NCBI GenBank assembly: GCA_913055565.1
Contig: CAJXKP010000006.1
Location: 35,406-99,405 of the forward strand
DNA length: 64,000 nucleotides
DNA from: an uncultured Ectothiorhodospiraceae bacterium
GTDB lineage: Bacteria; Pseudomonadota; Gammaproteobacteria; Nitrococcales; Nitrococcaceae
Direction: 5' to 3'
The translations under genes and the position numbers were made by a program. Positions 21,786 to 34,696 of the stretch are shown piece after piece. How positions within the stretch are numbered: position 1 is the first letter of the stretch; each line of letters starts with the position of its first letter. The notes beneath the pieces are model-generated. The model was not told the DNA's origin. It saw nothing but the letters and a program-made list of their open reading frames with translations, and searched no databases.

Positions 21786-22421
21786 GTGGTGACGGACCTC
21801 GCTGCCGCCATCCGGGAGAGCCTAGCGGCATCCGATCAGTCCGAGCTCTGGCTCGCCGCCGACCCGCTGGGCCGCTATTTAGACCTCCTGGCCCGCTGGA
21901 ATCGCGCCTACAACCTCTCCGCTGTGCGCGATCCGGCGGCCATGGTTACTCGCCACGTTGCGGATAGCCTGAGCGTGCGCCCCTGGCTACCTGATGGCCG
22001 CCTGCTCGATATCGGTACCGGCCCCGGATTACCCGGTCTGGTGATCGCCATCGTCGAACCCAATCGGCCTGTCGTCCTCCTGGATAGCAGCGCCAAAAAG
22101 GTGCGGTTCTTGAGGCAGACGGCCATCGAGCTTGGTCTGACTAACACCACGGCTGTTCATGCACGCGCCGATAGCTGGGGCGGTGACGGCAGTTACGAGG
22201 CCATCGTCAGCCGCGCCTTTTCGTCATTAACGACGTTTTGGGCGCTAGCCGAGCCCCTGCTGGCTGACAACAGACAGGTATTCGCCATGAAGGGTCAATA
22301 CCCCGAGGCCGAGTTGGCGGCCCTGCCCGGGGAGGGGGTATCATGCACCGTTAATCGCCTTAACGTTCCCGGACTTGATGGCGACCGCCATCTGGTTCGT
22401 CTGAGCCGGGCGAGCTCCTGA
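21786..22421 (+). CDS. rsmG: 16S rRNA (guanine-527 N7) methyltransferase RsmG (GidB)
   Basis: A Rossmann-fold methyltransferase, 211 residues, that methylates G527 in 16S rRNA; its loss gives low-level streptomycin resistance in other bacteria. The SAM motif is LLDIGTGPGLPGLVIAI, preceded by RHVADSL. The likely start is the GTG at 21786 immediately after mnmG, with a second GTG one codon later. It forms the conserved mnmG-rsmG-parA-parB block. Confidence 0.95.
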   Translation: MVTDLAAAIRESLAASDQSELWLAADPLGRYLDLLARWNRAYNLSAVRDPAAMVTRHVADSLSVRPWLPDGRLLDIGTGPGLPGLVIAIVEPNRPVVLLDSSAKKVRFLRQTAIELGLTNTTAVHARADSWGGDGSYEAIVSRAFSSLTTFWALAEPLLADNRQVFAMKGQYPEAELAALPGEGVSCTVNRLNVPGLDGDRHLVRLSRASS

Positions 22422-22440
22422 TGCCGACCGAGGATGGTCC

Positions 22441-23235
22441 ATGAGTCGAACAATGGCCGTTGCGAATCAGAAGGGTGGCGTCGGCAAAACGACGACCTGT
22501 GTCAATCTCGCGGCCTCGCTTGCCGCCAACCATCGGCGTGTGCTGCTGGTGGATATGGACCCACAGGGCAACGCGACCGTCGGCTGCGGCTTCAATAAGA
22601 ATGCCCTCGCGCGCACCAACTACGACGTCCTGCTCGGCGAGGCCGACATCCAGAACGTGGCGTTCCAGGTCACTGATGCCGGCTTTACCTTGCTGCCCGC
22701 GAACGGCGATCTGACCGCGGCCGAGGTGGCCCTCATGGAAGACCATGAGGGCCGGGAACGTCGCCTCGCCGAGCTCCTCGCCGCCGTCGATGATGCCTAT
22801 GACTACATCCTTCTGGATTGCCCGCCGTCGCTAAACATCCTCACCGTTAACGCCCTGGTAGCCGCCCACTGGGTCTTCATCCCGATCCAGTGCGAGTATT
22901 ACGCCTTGGAGGGGCTTACGGCCTTGTTGGATACCATTCGTCGCGTCCAGCGTACGGCCAATCCTTCGCTGGAGATCGAGGGATTGCTTCGAACCATGTT
23001 CGACGGGCGTAACAACCTCGCCAACCAAGTCGGTGACCAGCTCATCGAGTACTTTGAAGACAAGGTCTATCGGACTCAGATACCGCGCAACGTACGCCTC
23101 GCCGAAGCGCCTAGCCATGGTAGCCCCGTCTTGCAGTACGACCGTACGTCGCGCGGCGCCGTTGCCTACATGGCGGTCGCCTCGGAGATGCTACGGCGCC
23201 AGGGTGCAACGGCGAAATCGGCCAGCGTGAGCTAG
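22441..23235 (+). CDS. parA: Chromosome partitioning ATPase ParA (Soj)
   Basis: A 264-residue ParA/Soj ATPase that moves or separates newly replicated origins by acting on ParB-parS complexes. The deviant Walker A is KGGVGKTT, with the signature lysine near the N-terminus (NQKGG). Walker A' is VLLVDMDPQGN and Walker B is YDYILLDCPPSLN. It lacks an N-terminal DNA-binding extension, so it is the chromosomal type. parB follows after 10 bp, and two parS sites are in recF. Confidence 0.97.
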   Translation: MSRTMAVANQKGGVGKTTTCVNLAASLAANHRRVLLVDMDPQGNATVGCGFNKNALARTNYDVLLGEADIQNVAFQVTDAGFTLLPANGDLTAAEVALMEDHEGRERRLAELLAAVDDAYDYILLDCPPSLNILTVNALVAAHWVFIPIQCEYYALEGLTALLDTIRRVQRTANPSLEIEGLLRTMFDGRNNLANQVGDQLIEYFEDKVYRTQIPRNVRLAEAPSHGSPVLQYDRTSRGAVAYMAVASEMLRRQGATAKSASVS

Positions 23236-23245
23236 AGGGGATGGC

Positions 23246-24118
23246 ATGACCAAGCGTCAACGTGGGCTAGGGCGGGGATTGGACGCCCTGCTCGGCGACA
23301 TGCCCGAGACCGAGGCGGATACCGAGCGCGCCGCTGCCGAGGGCGAGCTTCGGGAGCTTGCCATTGAGGCAATCGAGCGCGGGCGCTATCAGCCGCGTGC
23401 CGGTTTCGATCCCGAGGCACTCCAGGAGCTCGCCAATTCCATCCAGGCGCAGGGCGTTGTGCAACCGATCGTGGTCCGCGCTCTAGGCGACGAGCGCTTC
23501 GAGCTGATCGCGGGCGAGCGACGCTGGCGCGCCGCCCAGCAGGCGGGTCTGGCGACGATCCCGGCGCTGGTGCGTAGCGTCTCGGATGAGGCGGCGATCG
23601 CTGTCGGTCTCATCGAAAACATCCAGCGCGAGGACCTCAACCCCCTGGAGGAGGCTAGCGCCTTGCGTCGTCTGACCCAGGACTTCGGCCTTACCCACCA
23701 GTCGGTCGCGGAGGCCGTGGGGCGCTCGCGGGCCAGCGTCTCTAACCTGCTCCGCCTGCTTGAGCTGGCCCCCGAGGTCCGAACCCTGATCGGTGAACGG
23801 CGCCTGGAGATGGGCCACGCCCGGGCGCTCGCCGGCCTCGATAGCGCGCGCCAGGCCGAGGTCGCCCACCGCGTGGTCGCCAAGGGGCTATCCGTGCGTG
23901 AGACCGAGGCCCTGGTGCGACGCCTATTATCGGAGGAATCCGCGCCCGCTCCCGAAGCGCGTGAACCTGATCCCAACATCCAACGTCTGCAGGAGGATCT
24001 CGGCTCCCGTCTCGGCGCCAATGTGGAGATCAAACACGGCCAAAAGGGCAATGGCCAGCTCGTTATACGCTACAACAGCCTGGACGAGCTCGACGGCATC
24101 CTGGAACACATCCGCTAG
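23246..24118 (+). CDS. parB: Chromosome partitioning protein ParB (Spo0J)
   Basis: The centromere-binding CTPase clamp that loads at parS and spreads along DNA. Its 290 residues have the N-terminal KRQRGLGRGLDALLGD segment that contacts ParA, the CTP-binding ParB/Srx domain with GERRWRAAQQAG and ENIQREDLNPLEEA, a helix-turn-helix region (LTHQSVAEAVGRSRASVSNL) and a C-terminal dimerisation domain. About 230 bp of GC-rich sequence with short inverted repeats follow before the atp operon. Confidence 0.97.
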   Translation: MTKRQRGLGRGLDALLGDMPETEADTERAAAEGELRELAIEAIERGRYQPRAGFDPEALQELANSIQAQGVVQPIVVRALGDERFELIAGERRWRAAQQAGLATIPALVRSVSDEAAIAVGLIENIQREDLNPLEEASALRRLTQDFGLTHQSVAEAVGRSRASVSNLLRLLELAPEVRTLIGERRLEMGHARALAGLDSARQAEVAHRVVAKGLSVRETEALVRRLLSEESAPAPEAREPDPNIQRLQEDLGSRLGANVEIKHGQKGNGQLVIRYNSLDELDGILEHIR

Positions 24119-24286
24119 GAACGACGGAACCGCTCACCCGAGCCTCCGGCCGCTGAGCGCGCCGGGGGCGCTGTACTGGGAGTACCATTACGCCTTGTAA
24201 CGCGCCCGGCGCACGCGCCCAGCAACGCCAAAGGGCGCGCCAGCGCCGCGCCAGTAGGCCCTGGCACGGCGCATACGCCAAAGGCG

Positions 24287-24315
24287 TTGAACCATCATGA
24301 TCTGTTGACTATACT
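24287..24315 (+). promoter_or_regulatory. Sigma-70-type promoter of the atp operon
   Basis: TTGAAC (24287-24292) and TATACT (24310-24315) are separated by exactly 17 bp. Initiation near 24322 would be followed by a strong ribosome site AAGGAGG at 24329-24335. This indicates that atpI starts downstream of here. The 13-bp inverted repeat ACGCC-AAA-GGCGT touches the -35 element at 24275-24287. Confidence 0.65.
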
Positions 24316-24349
24316 CGCGCCTCGCGCCAAGGAGGCACCGGGTGGTGCT

Positions 24350-24718
24350 GTGCTGAAACAAGCGGCTGCGCGCATAACGCGCCTGCAATTAATCATTACG
24401 GCCACCCTCTGTGTCATCTGGGGGCTCTTCGAGGGGCCCATGGCGGCGGTCGGCGCGGCCGCTGGCGGCGCCATCGCTGCGTTACTAACGCTCTACATGG
24501 CCGTCAAGTTGCTGGTGCGGTCGGCCGACGACACGGCCGAGGGCTTCTTCTCGGCAATGATGCGTGCCGAGATCGCCAAGTTCGCGCTCACCGGCATCTT
24601 GGTGACGGCCGCCGTGGTCGCCTTACCGGGCCAAGCCGCGGCTTTGGCGACAACATTAGCAGCCGCCCTTAGCGCCTATTTGCTGGCACTGCTGGGTAAT
24701 AACGACCGATACGACTGA
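24350..24718 (+). CDS. atpI: ATP synthase protein I (AtpI)
   Basis: The small membrane protein that leads F1Fo ATP synthase operons and assists c-ring assembly. From the GTG at 24350 it has 122 residues with four hydrophobic segments (starting near LQLIITATLCVIW and PMAAVGAAAGGAI, then in the second half). The reading frame is open back to 24287, but that region holds the predicted promoter, and AAGGAGG lies 14 nt before the GTG. The exact start is uncertain. AtpI is poorly conserved, so the call rests on topology and operon position. Confidence 0.85.
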   Translation: MLKQAAARITRLQLIITATLCVIWGLFEGPMAAVGAAAGGAIAALLTLYMAVKLLVRSADDTAEGFFSAMMRAEIAKFALTGILVTAAVVALPGQAAALATTLAAALSAYLLALLGNNDRYD

Positions 24719-25534
<816 letters not shown>

Positions 25535-25563
25535 GCGAATCGCTTCTCACCAATCACCAATGA

Positions 25564-25848
<285 letters not shown>

Positions 25849-25893
25849 GCGCCGACGCGCATTCAGCCAAGGCAGCAACCGGGAGCTTGAACC

Positions 25894-26364
25894 GTGGGGC
25901 TTAATCTAACGCTGATCGGACAGATAGGTACCTTCCTGGTATTTATCCTCTTCACCGTGAAGTTCGTCTGGCCGCCTATTCGCCAGGCGCTGGAAGAACG
26001 CGAAAAGCGGATTGCCGACGGTCTGGCTTCCGCGGATCGCGGCCAGAAGGAGCTTGAGCTCGCCGAGCAGAATGCCGCGGAGAAGATCCGTGAGGCCAAG
26101 CAGCAGGCGGCCGAGATCATCGATCAGGCGAATCGACAGGGATCCGAGATCGTCGAGGAGGCCCGCCAAGAGGCGCGCGAGGCCGCCGCTAAGGAGCACG
26201 CTGCCGCCGAGGCCCGCATCGAGCAGGAGGTCACCAAGGTACGCTCGGAGCTGCGCAAGCAGGTCTCCGATCTCGCTATCCAGGGCGCTTCTCGCATCCT
26301 TGAGCGCGAGGTTGATGCCAAGACCCACGCCAAGATGCTCGACCAACTCGCCGAGCAGCTGTAG
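25894..26364 (+). CDS. atpF: F1Fo ATP synthase subunit b
   Basis: The peripheral stalk subunit, 156 residues, exactly the E. coli length. One N-terminal transmembrane helix (about residues 5-26, ending [11 protein letters not shown]) precedes a long charged alpha-helical coiled coil rich in Glu, Ala and Lys. Translation begins at GTG (25894), preceded by GGGAG in the upstream sequence. It lies between atpE and atpH in the standard order. Confidence 0.96.
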   Translation: MGLNLTLIGQIGTFLVFILFTVKFVWPPIRQALEEREKRIADGLASADRGQKELELAEQNAAEKIREAKQQAAEIIDQANRQGSEIVEEARQEAREAAAKEHAAAEARIEQEVTKVRSELRKQVSDLAIQGASRILEREVDAKTHAKMLDQLAEQL

Positions 26365-26375
26365 GGAGCGCAACG

Positions 26376-26912
26376 ATGGCCGATATTGCAACGGTCGCCA
26401 GGCCCTATGCGCAGGCGGTATTCCGCCTGGCACGCGATAACGACGCGCTCGCGGCCTGGACGGATCAGCTCGAACTCGCGGCGGCAGTAGTACGCGATCA
26501 GGATATGGACCTCTTGCTGGGGAGTCCGCGCCTGGACCCCGCCCAAAAGGCCGATCTGATCATCGATGTCTGCGGCGAGGGACTCGGTACGAGCGGCGCC
26601 AACCTCGTGCGCTTGTTGGTCAGCAATCGACGGGCCAGCCTGCTGCCCGAGATCGCGGCGCAATTCCGCAGGCTGCGTGCCGAGGTCGAGCGCACCGTCG
26701 AGGCCCGTCTGGTGACGGCTGAGGCCGTTGATGAGGCCGTCACGGACCGTATCCGTGATGCCCTGGCCAAGCGTCTCGATCGCAACGTGCGACTCCATAC
26801 CGACGTGGACGAGTCCCTGATCGGCGGCGCCATTGTTGAGGCCGACGATACCGTCATCGACGGCTCTGTCCGAGGCAAGCTAGCGCGCCTAGCCGGCGCC
26901 ATGAGCCGCTAA
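26376..26912 (+). CDS. atpH: F1Fo ATP synthase subunit delta
   Basis: Peripheral stalk subunit delta, 178 residues, which joins F1 to subunit b. The N-terminal sequence [15 protein letters not shown] and the C-terminal signature [30 protein letters not shown] are typical. It is 11 bp after atpF with GGGAGCG as ribosome site, and its stop is 11 bp before the atpA ATG. Confidence 0.96.
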   Translation: MADIATVARPYAQAVFRLARDNDALAAWTDQLELAAAVVRDQDMDLLLGSPRLDPAQKADLIIDVCGEGLGTSGANLVRLLVSNRRASLLPEIAAQFRRLRAEVERTVEARLVTAEAVDEAVTDRIRDALAKRLDRNVRLHTDVDESLIGGAIVEADDTVIDGSVRGKLARLAGAMSR

Positions 26913-26923
26913 GAGGAACAGTG

Positions 26924-28465
<1,542 letters not shown>

Positions 28466-28483
28466 GCCAGGAGCGGGGTTAGC

Positions 28484-29344
28484 ATGTCCGCTGGCAAAGA
28501 AATCCGTACTAAGATCCGGAGTATTCAGAATACCCGGAAGATCACCAACGCCATGGAGATGGTCGCAGCCTCCAAGATGCGCAAGGCCCAACAGCGCATG
28601 GACCAGGCTCGGCCGTACGCGGATAAGATCCGACAGGTGATTCGCCATCTGGCGCATGCCAATCCCGAATACCGGCATTCGTATCTGGAAGCACGCGAAG
28701 TCCGGCGGGTTGGCTACATCGTGGTCTCCAGTGACCGAGGCCTCTGTGGTGGGCTTAATAACAACCTATTCCGCCAACTCGTGCGCTCCATGAAAGCGCA
28801 GGAGGAGGCCGGGATCGGTGTCGACGTCTGTACCATCGGTAGCCGGGCCAGCCAATTCTTCGGCCGTTGGGGCGGGAATCTGGTCGCTGAGACCTCGCAG
28901 ATCGGGGATCGACCGAATCTCCAAGATGTCGTCGGCCCCATCCAAACGATGCTTGAGCGCTTCGATAACGGCGACATCGACGAGCTGCGGGTCTGCTACA
29001 ACACCTTCGTGAACGCCATGACCCAGCGGCCAACCGAGGAGACTATCCTGCCGCTGCCTCAGCAGGAGGAGGCGGAGACCAGTCACGGATGGGACTACGT
29101 CTACGAGCCGTCGGCACCCGAGGTACTGGACGATCTGCTGCGCCGCTATGTCGAATCGGTGATCTATCAGTCGGTCGTTGAGAATATCGCCTGCGAGCAG
29201 GCAGCGCGAATGGTCGCCATGAAGGCCGCCTCCGACAACGCCGATAAGCTCATCGATGAGCTACAGCTGGCTTACAACAAGGCGCGCCAGGCCGCTATCA
29301 CCACGGAGTTGACGGAGATCATCTCCGGCGCCGCCGCGGTGTAG
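28484..29344 (+). CDS. atpG: F1Fo ATP synthase subunit gamma
   Basis: The central rotor shaft, 286 residues. The N-terminal helix [20 protein letters not shown] and the C-terminal helix [33 protein letters not shown] form the antiparallel coiled coil that turns inside the alpha3beta3 hexamer. [11 protein letters not shown] is the conserved middle motif. It lies between atpA and atpD, as expected. Confidence 0.97.
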   Translation: MSAGKEIRTKIRSIQNTRKITNAMEMVAASKMRKAQQRMDQARPYADKIRQVIRHLAHANPEYRHSYLEAREVRRVGYIVVSSDRGLCGGLNNNLFRQLVRSMKAQEEAGIGVDVCTIGSRASQFFGRWGGNLVAETSQIGDRPNLQDVVGPIQTMLERFDNGDIDELRVCYNTFVNAMTQRPTEETILPLPQQEEAETSHGWDYVYEPSAPEVLDDLLRRYVESVIYQSVVENIACEQAARMVAMKAASDNADKLIDELQLAYNKARQAAITTELTEIISGAAAV

Positions 29345-30772
<1,428 letters not shown>

Positions 30773-30808
30773 CGGCGCCGCCACGCGCCAGCGGGGAGTC
30801 AGCTAACT

Positions 30809-31237
30809 ATGGCGATCACCATGCATGTCGACATCGTCAGTGCCGAGGAGTCCGTGTTCTCGGGTACAGCGAGCTTCGTGCTCGCTCGCAGCAGCGATGG
30901 CGAGCTGGGCGTCATGCCGCGGCACGTGCCGCTTCTGGCCCAGCTCCAGCCGGGTGAGGTCATGCTGCGCGACGAGTTCGACGAAGAGCACTTCTACTAC
31001 GCCTCCGGTGGTTTGATTGAGGTCCAGCCGCATGTCGTGACGGTCCTGGCGGACACTGCTAGTCGTGCGCGCGACCTCGATGAGGCTGCCGCGCAACAGG
31101 CGAAAAAGCGCGCGGAGCAGGCCATCGAGAACCGCAGTGGGGACATGGACTACGCACGGGCACAAGCCGAGCTCGTTGAAGCGGCCGCACAGCTGCGTAC
31201 CATCCAGACGCTTCGGCGGCGCAAGGGGCAGGGCTGA
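30809..31237 (+). CDS. atpC: F1Fo ATP synthase subunit epsilon
   Basis: The epsilon subunit, 142 residues, which couples rotor to ring and can inhibit ATP hydrolysis. The N-terminal beta-sandwich has HVDIVSAEESVFSG and ELGVMPRHVPLLAQLQPGEV. The C-terminal two-helix hairpin is rich in Ala, Arg and Gln. It ends the atp operon. A stretch of 110 bp with a CCATGG inverted pair, but no clear terminator, separates it from glmU. Confidence 0.96.
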   Translation: MAITMHVDIVSAEESVFSGTASFVLARSSDGELGVMPRHVPLLAQLQPGEVMLRDEFDEEHFYYASGGLIEVQPHVVTVLADTASRARDLDEAAAQQAKKRAEQAIENRSGDMDYARAQAELVEAAAQLRTIQTLRRRKGQG

Positions 31238-31347
31238 CGGCCCCATGGTGCGTAGGCGGAAAATCGCTCCATGGGATCGGGTCTGACTACCGCTGACTGT
31301 TTCGCGCGTCGTTGCGACCGCCCCGTTGGAGCAGGGTGGACGTCGCT

Positions 31348-32709
31348 ATGTTGAGCATTGTCATTCTGGCGGCGGGACAGGGGACCCGCATGCGCTCCGC
31401 GATGCCCAAGGTCCTCCACGGCGTCGGTGGTCGCCCTATGCTCCAGCGGGTCATCGATACCGCTCGCTCGCTTGAGCCGGCCGCTATCCATATCGTCCAC
31501 GGTTACGGCGGGCAGGATGTGCGGGCGGCTTTTCCCGATGGCGACCTGAACTGGGTAGAGCAGGAGAAGCAGCTCGGTACCGCCGATGCTGTTCACGCAG
31601 CGCTCCCGGTAATACCCGATGACCACCGGGTCCTCGTGCTATGTGGGGATGTGCCGCTGATCGCGGCTGAGACCCTCCACCGACTCCTCGATCGTGCCGG
31701 TTATAACCCCGCTCTGCTGACCATCGAGATGGCTGATCCGACCGGCTACGGTCGGATCCTGCGCGATCCCGACGGCCAGGTAAGCGGGATCGTCGAGGAC
31801 AAGGACGCCCAGGAAGATCAAAAGGCCATCCGCGAGATCAACACCGGCCTAATGGTGCTGCCGGCCGGGCCCCTCAGGCGCTGGCTCGCGGATCTATCTA
31901 ACGATAACGCCCAGGGCGAATACTACCTCACGGATGTCATGGCCTCCGCCCGGCGGGATGGCAGCGCGATACACGCTGTAACCACCGACAGCGCCAGCGA
32001 GGTACAAGGAGTTAACAATCGCGTCCAGCTGGCGGTGGTGGAGCGCGCGTGGCAATGGCGGATCGCGGAAGGCCTAATGCGCGGCGGCGTTACCCTTGCT
32101 GACCCGGCCCGCCTGGATGTGCGTGGTAGCGTGACCACAGGCACCGATTGCGTCATCGACGTGGATGTTGTGCTGGAGGGCGAGGTGAGGCTCGGCACCG
32201 ACGTTGCGATCGGCTCGGGCTGTGTCATTCGCGATGCCACGCTGGACGACGGCGTCCGGGTCGCGCCGCAAACCGTGATCGAGGGGGCTCGGCTGCGGGC
32301 CGGTGCCCAAGTCGGGCCATTCGCCCGGTTACGTCAGGAAACCGACCTGGGGCCCGCGACCCGAATCGGTAATTTTGTTGAGACCAAGGCACTAACGCTC
32401 GGGCGTGGCTCCAAGGCGAACCACCTTGCCTACGTGGGTGACGCCCGCATCGGCGAGGGCGTGAACATCGGCGCTGGTACCATCACCTGCAATTACGATG
32501 GTCGGGCCAAGCATACGACGGTCATCGAGGACGGTGCCTTTATCGGATCCGATACCCAGTTGATCGCGCCCGTGACGGTTGGTCGAAATGCCACCATCGG
32601 CGCTGGTACCTCACTGCGGCGCGATGCGCCAGCCGATGCCTTGACCGTTGGCACAGGCCGTCAACGAACCGTCCCGGGCTGGTCACGCGATCCCGACGCC
32701 TCTAGCTAG
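31348..32709 (+). CDS. glmU: Bifunctional UDP-N-acetylglucosamine pyrophosphorylase / glucosamine-1-phosphate acetyltransferase
   Basis: GlmU makes UDP-N-acetylglucosamine for peptidoglycan and lipopolysaccharide. From ATG 31348 it has 453 residues. The N-terminal uridyltransferase domain carries LAAGQGTRMRSAMPKVLH and GDVPL. The C-terminal acetyltransferase is a left-handed beta-helix with hexapeptide repeats, and NYDGRAKHTTVIEDG holds active-site residues. An upstream in-frame start at 31312 is less likely because the family begins with a short MLSIVILAAG-type N-terminus. glmS follows after 68 bp. Confidence 0.97.
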   Translation: MLSIVILAAGQGTRMRSAMPKVLHGVGGRPMLQRVIDTARSLEPAAIHIVHGYGGQDVRAAFPDGDLNWVEQEKQLGTADAVHAALPVIPDDHRVLVLCGDVPLIAAETLHRLLDRAGYNPALLTIEMADPTGYGRILRDPDGQVSGIVEDKDAQEDQKAIREINTGLMVLPAGPLRRWLADLSNDNAQGEYYLTDVMASARRDGSAIHAVTTDSASEVQGVNNRVQLAVVERAWQWRIAEGLMRGGVTLADPARLDVRGSVTTGTDCVIDVDVVLEGEVRLGTDVAIGSGCVIRDATLDDGVRVAPQTVIEGARLRAGAQVGPFARLRQETDLGPATRIGNFVETKALTLGRGSKANHLAYVGDARIGEGVNIGAGTITCNYDGRAKHTTVIEDGAFIGSDTQLIAPVTVGRNATIGAGTSLRRDAPADALTVGTGRQRTVPGWSRDPDASS

Positions 32710-32777
32710 ATCGGTCGCGTCCAAGATTTGCCGATTCGCGGACGGTACTCGCTTTCCTGTGACCCCTAGGAGGTGCG

Positions 32778-34610
32778 ATGTGCGGAATCGTCGGTGCGAT
32801 CGCTGAACGCGACGTTACACAGATCTTGCTCGAAGGCCTACGCCGGCTCGAATACCGTGGCTACGACTCCGCCGGCATGGCCGTTCTCGACCATGCCAAC
32901 TGCCTGCAACGCCATCGCAGTGTCGGCAAGGTCGCCTCGCTGGATGACGCCAATCAGGCAGCGCCCCTCCATGGCCGTTGCGGTATCGCCCACACGCGCT
33001 GGGCTACTCATGGCGCGCCCTCTGAGAGCAACGCCCATCCCCACTTCGCGGCCGACGAGCTCGCCCTTGTCCATAACGGCATTGTCGAGAATCACGACTC
33101 GTTGCGGCAGGCACTGCTCGATCAGGGCTACGAATTCGGTTCCGAGACGGACACCGAGGTCATTGCCAATGAGGTCCATGCCGCGCTCGCAGCAAGCGAT
33201 GACCTATTAGCCGCTGTGCAACACGCCAGCGGCCATCTCATGGGCGCCTACGCTATCGGCCTCATTAGCAGCCGCGACCCGGGGCGCCTCATCGCCTCGC
33301 GCCGAGGTAGCCCGCTCCTCATCGGCGTGGGTATCGGTGAGCACTTCATTGCCTCCGATATGGCGGCGTTGCTCTCCGTTACCCAGCGATACATCGTGCT
33401 CGAAGACGGCGACACCGCGGATATCCGCCGCGATTCGGTCATCATTTATGATCGCGCCGGAGTCGTCGTCGATCGGCCTGTAAGGACCTCCGCGCTGAGC
33501 CCCGAGGCGGTCGAACGCCAAGGCTACCGCCACTTCATGGCGAAGGAGATCCACGAGCAGCCGGCGGCCGTTGCGGAGACACTGCGCGATCGGCTGGGCG
33601 ACGCCCGAGTGCTCGAGGCTGCCCTGGGGCTCGAGGCCGGCGGGACCCTTGAGCGCGTCAGCCGGATTCAAATCGTCGCCTGCGGCACTAGCTACCACGC
33701 CGGTCTCGTCGCTCGCTATTGGTTCGAAGGCATCGCCGGGCTGCCGTGCGAGGTGGAGACGGCAAGCGAGTTCCGCTACCGCAAGCATGCCGTTTCTCCA
33801 GACACCCTTTTCGTGACGCTGTCGCAATCCGGTGAGACAGCCGATACGCTCGCCGCCCTGCGCGACGCGCACGGCATGGGCTACCTCGCTAGCCTAGCCA
33901 TCTGCAACGTGGCGGAGAGCTCGCTGGTTCGTGAATCCGACCTTGTTCTCATGACGCGGGCTGGCCCGGAGATAGGGGTCGCCTCGACCAAGGCCTTCAC
34001 GACCCAGTTGGCGGCGCTGTTACTGGTAACGGTGGCCGCGGGGCGCCACCAGGCGATCACCCCTGAGCGCGAGGCGGAACTGGTCGCGGAGTTGCGTGAT
34101 CTGCCGTCCCAGCTTGAGGCCGTGCTGGCGCTGGAGCATGATATCGCCGCTCTGGCCGAGGATTTCGTCGACAAGCACCACGCGCTCTTCCTTGGGCGCG
34201 GGCCTCAGTTCCCGATCGCCATGGAGGGCGCCCTCAAGCTCAAGGAGATCTCCTACATCCATGCTGAGGCCTACCCCGCGGGCGAGCTCAAACACGGCCC
34301 GTTGGCCTTGGTCGATGCCGACATGCCGGTGGTGACCGTTGCCCCGAATGACGAGCTTATCGACAAGCTTACGGCCAACCTCCACGAGGTCCGGGCGCGC
34401 GGGGGCATGCTGTACCTATTCGCGGGCGCTGGCACCAGTCTGCGCCCCGATGCGGGGCAGCGGGTTATCGAACTGCCGCCGATGCCGGCGGTGACCACGC
34501 CGCTCGTCTACGTCCTACCCCTCCAGCTGCTGGCGTACCATGTCGCTGTTCTCAAGGGTACCGATGTCGATAAGCCCAGGAACCTCGCGAAATCCGTCAC
34601 CGTGGAGTAG
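32778..34610 (+). CDS. glmS: Glutamine-fructose-6-phosphate aminotransferase (isomerizing)
   Basis: GlmS converts fructose-6-phosphate and glutamine to glucosamine-6-phosphate, the first step to UDP-GlcNAc. It has 610 residues. The Ntn glutaminase begins MCGIVGAI, with Cys2 as nucleophile after methionine removal. Two SIS sugar-isomerase domains follow (CGTSYHAGLVARYW; ALFLGRGPQFPIAMEGALKL), with the C-terminal KPRNLAKSVTVE. A strong ribosome site (AGGAGG) lies just before the ATG. The glmU-glmS pairing beside the atp operon is common in gammaproteobacteria. Confidence 0.98.
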   Translation: MCGIVGAIAERDVTQILLEGLRRLEYRGYDSAGMAVLDHANCLQRHRSVGKVASLDDANQAAPLHGRCGIAHTRWATHGAPSESNAHPHFAADELALVHNGIVENHDSLRQALLDQGYEFGSETDTEVIANEVHAALAASDDLLAAVQHASGHLMGAYAIGLISSRDPGRLIASRRGSPLLIGVGIGEHFIASDMAALLSVTQRYIVLEDGDTADIRRDSVIIYDRAGVVVDRPVRTSALSPEAVERQGYRHFMAKEIHEQPAAVAETLRDRLGDARVLEAALGLEAGGTLERVSRIQIVACGTSYHAGLVARYWFEGIAGLPCEVETASEFRYRKHAVSPDTLFVTLSQSGETADTLAALRDAHGMGYLASLAICNVAESSLVRESDLVLMTRAGPEIGVASTKAFTTQLAALLLVTVAAGRHQAITPEREAELVAELRDLPSQLEAVLALEHDIAALAEDFVDKHHALFLGRGPQFPIAMEGALKLKEISYIHAEAYPAGELKHGPLALVDADMPVVTVAPNDELIDKLTANLHEVRARGGMLYLFAGAGTSLRPDAGQRVIELPPMPAVTTPLVYVLPLQLLAYHVAVLKGTDVDKPRNLAKSVTVE

Positions 34611-34696
34611 CGGCTCGCGCGTGTGATCGGTGATCGCCCTGGGCCCTGGCGCGAGCGCTGCTAGGCCGGCGGTCAACAGTCAGCGCCCGGGGCCCA

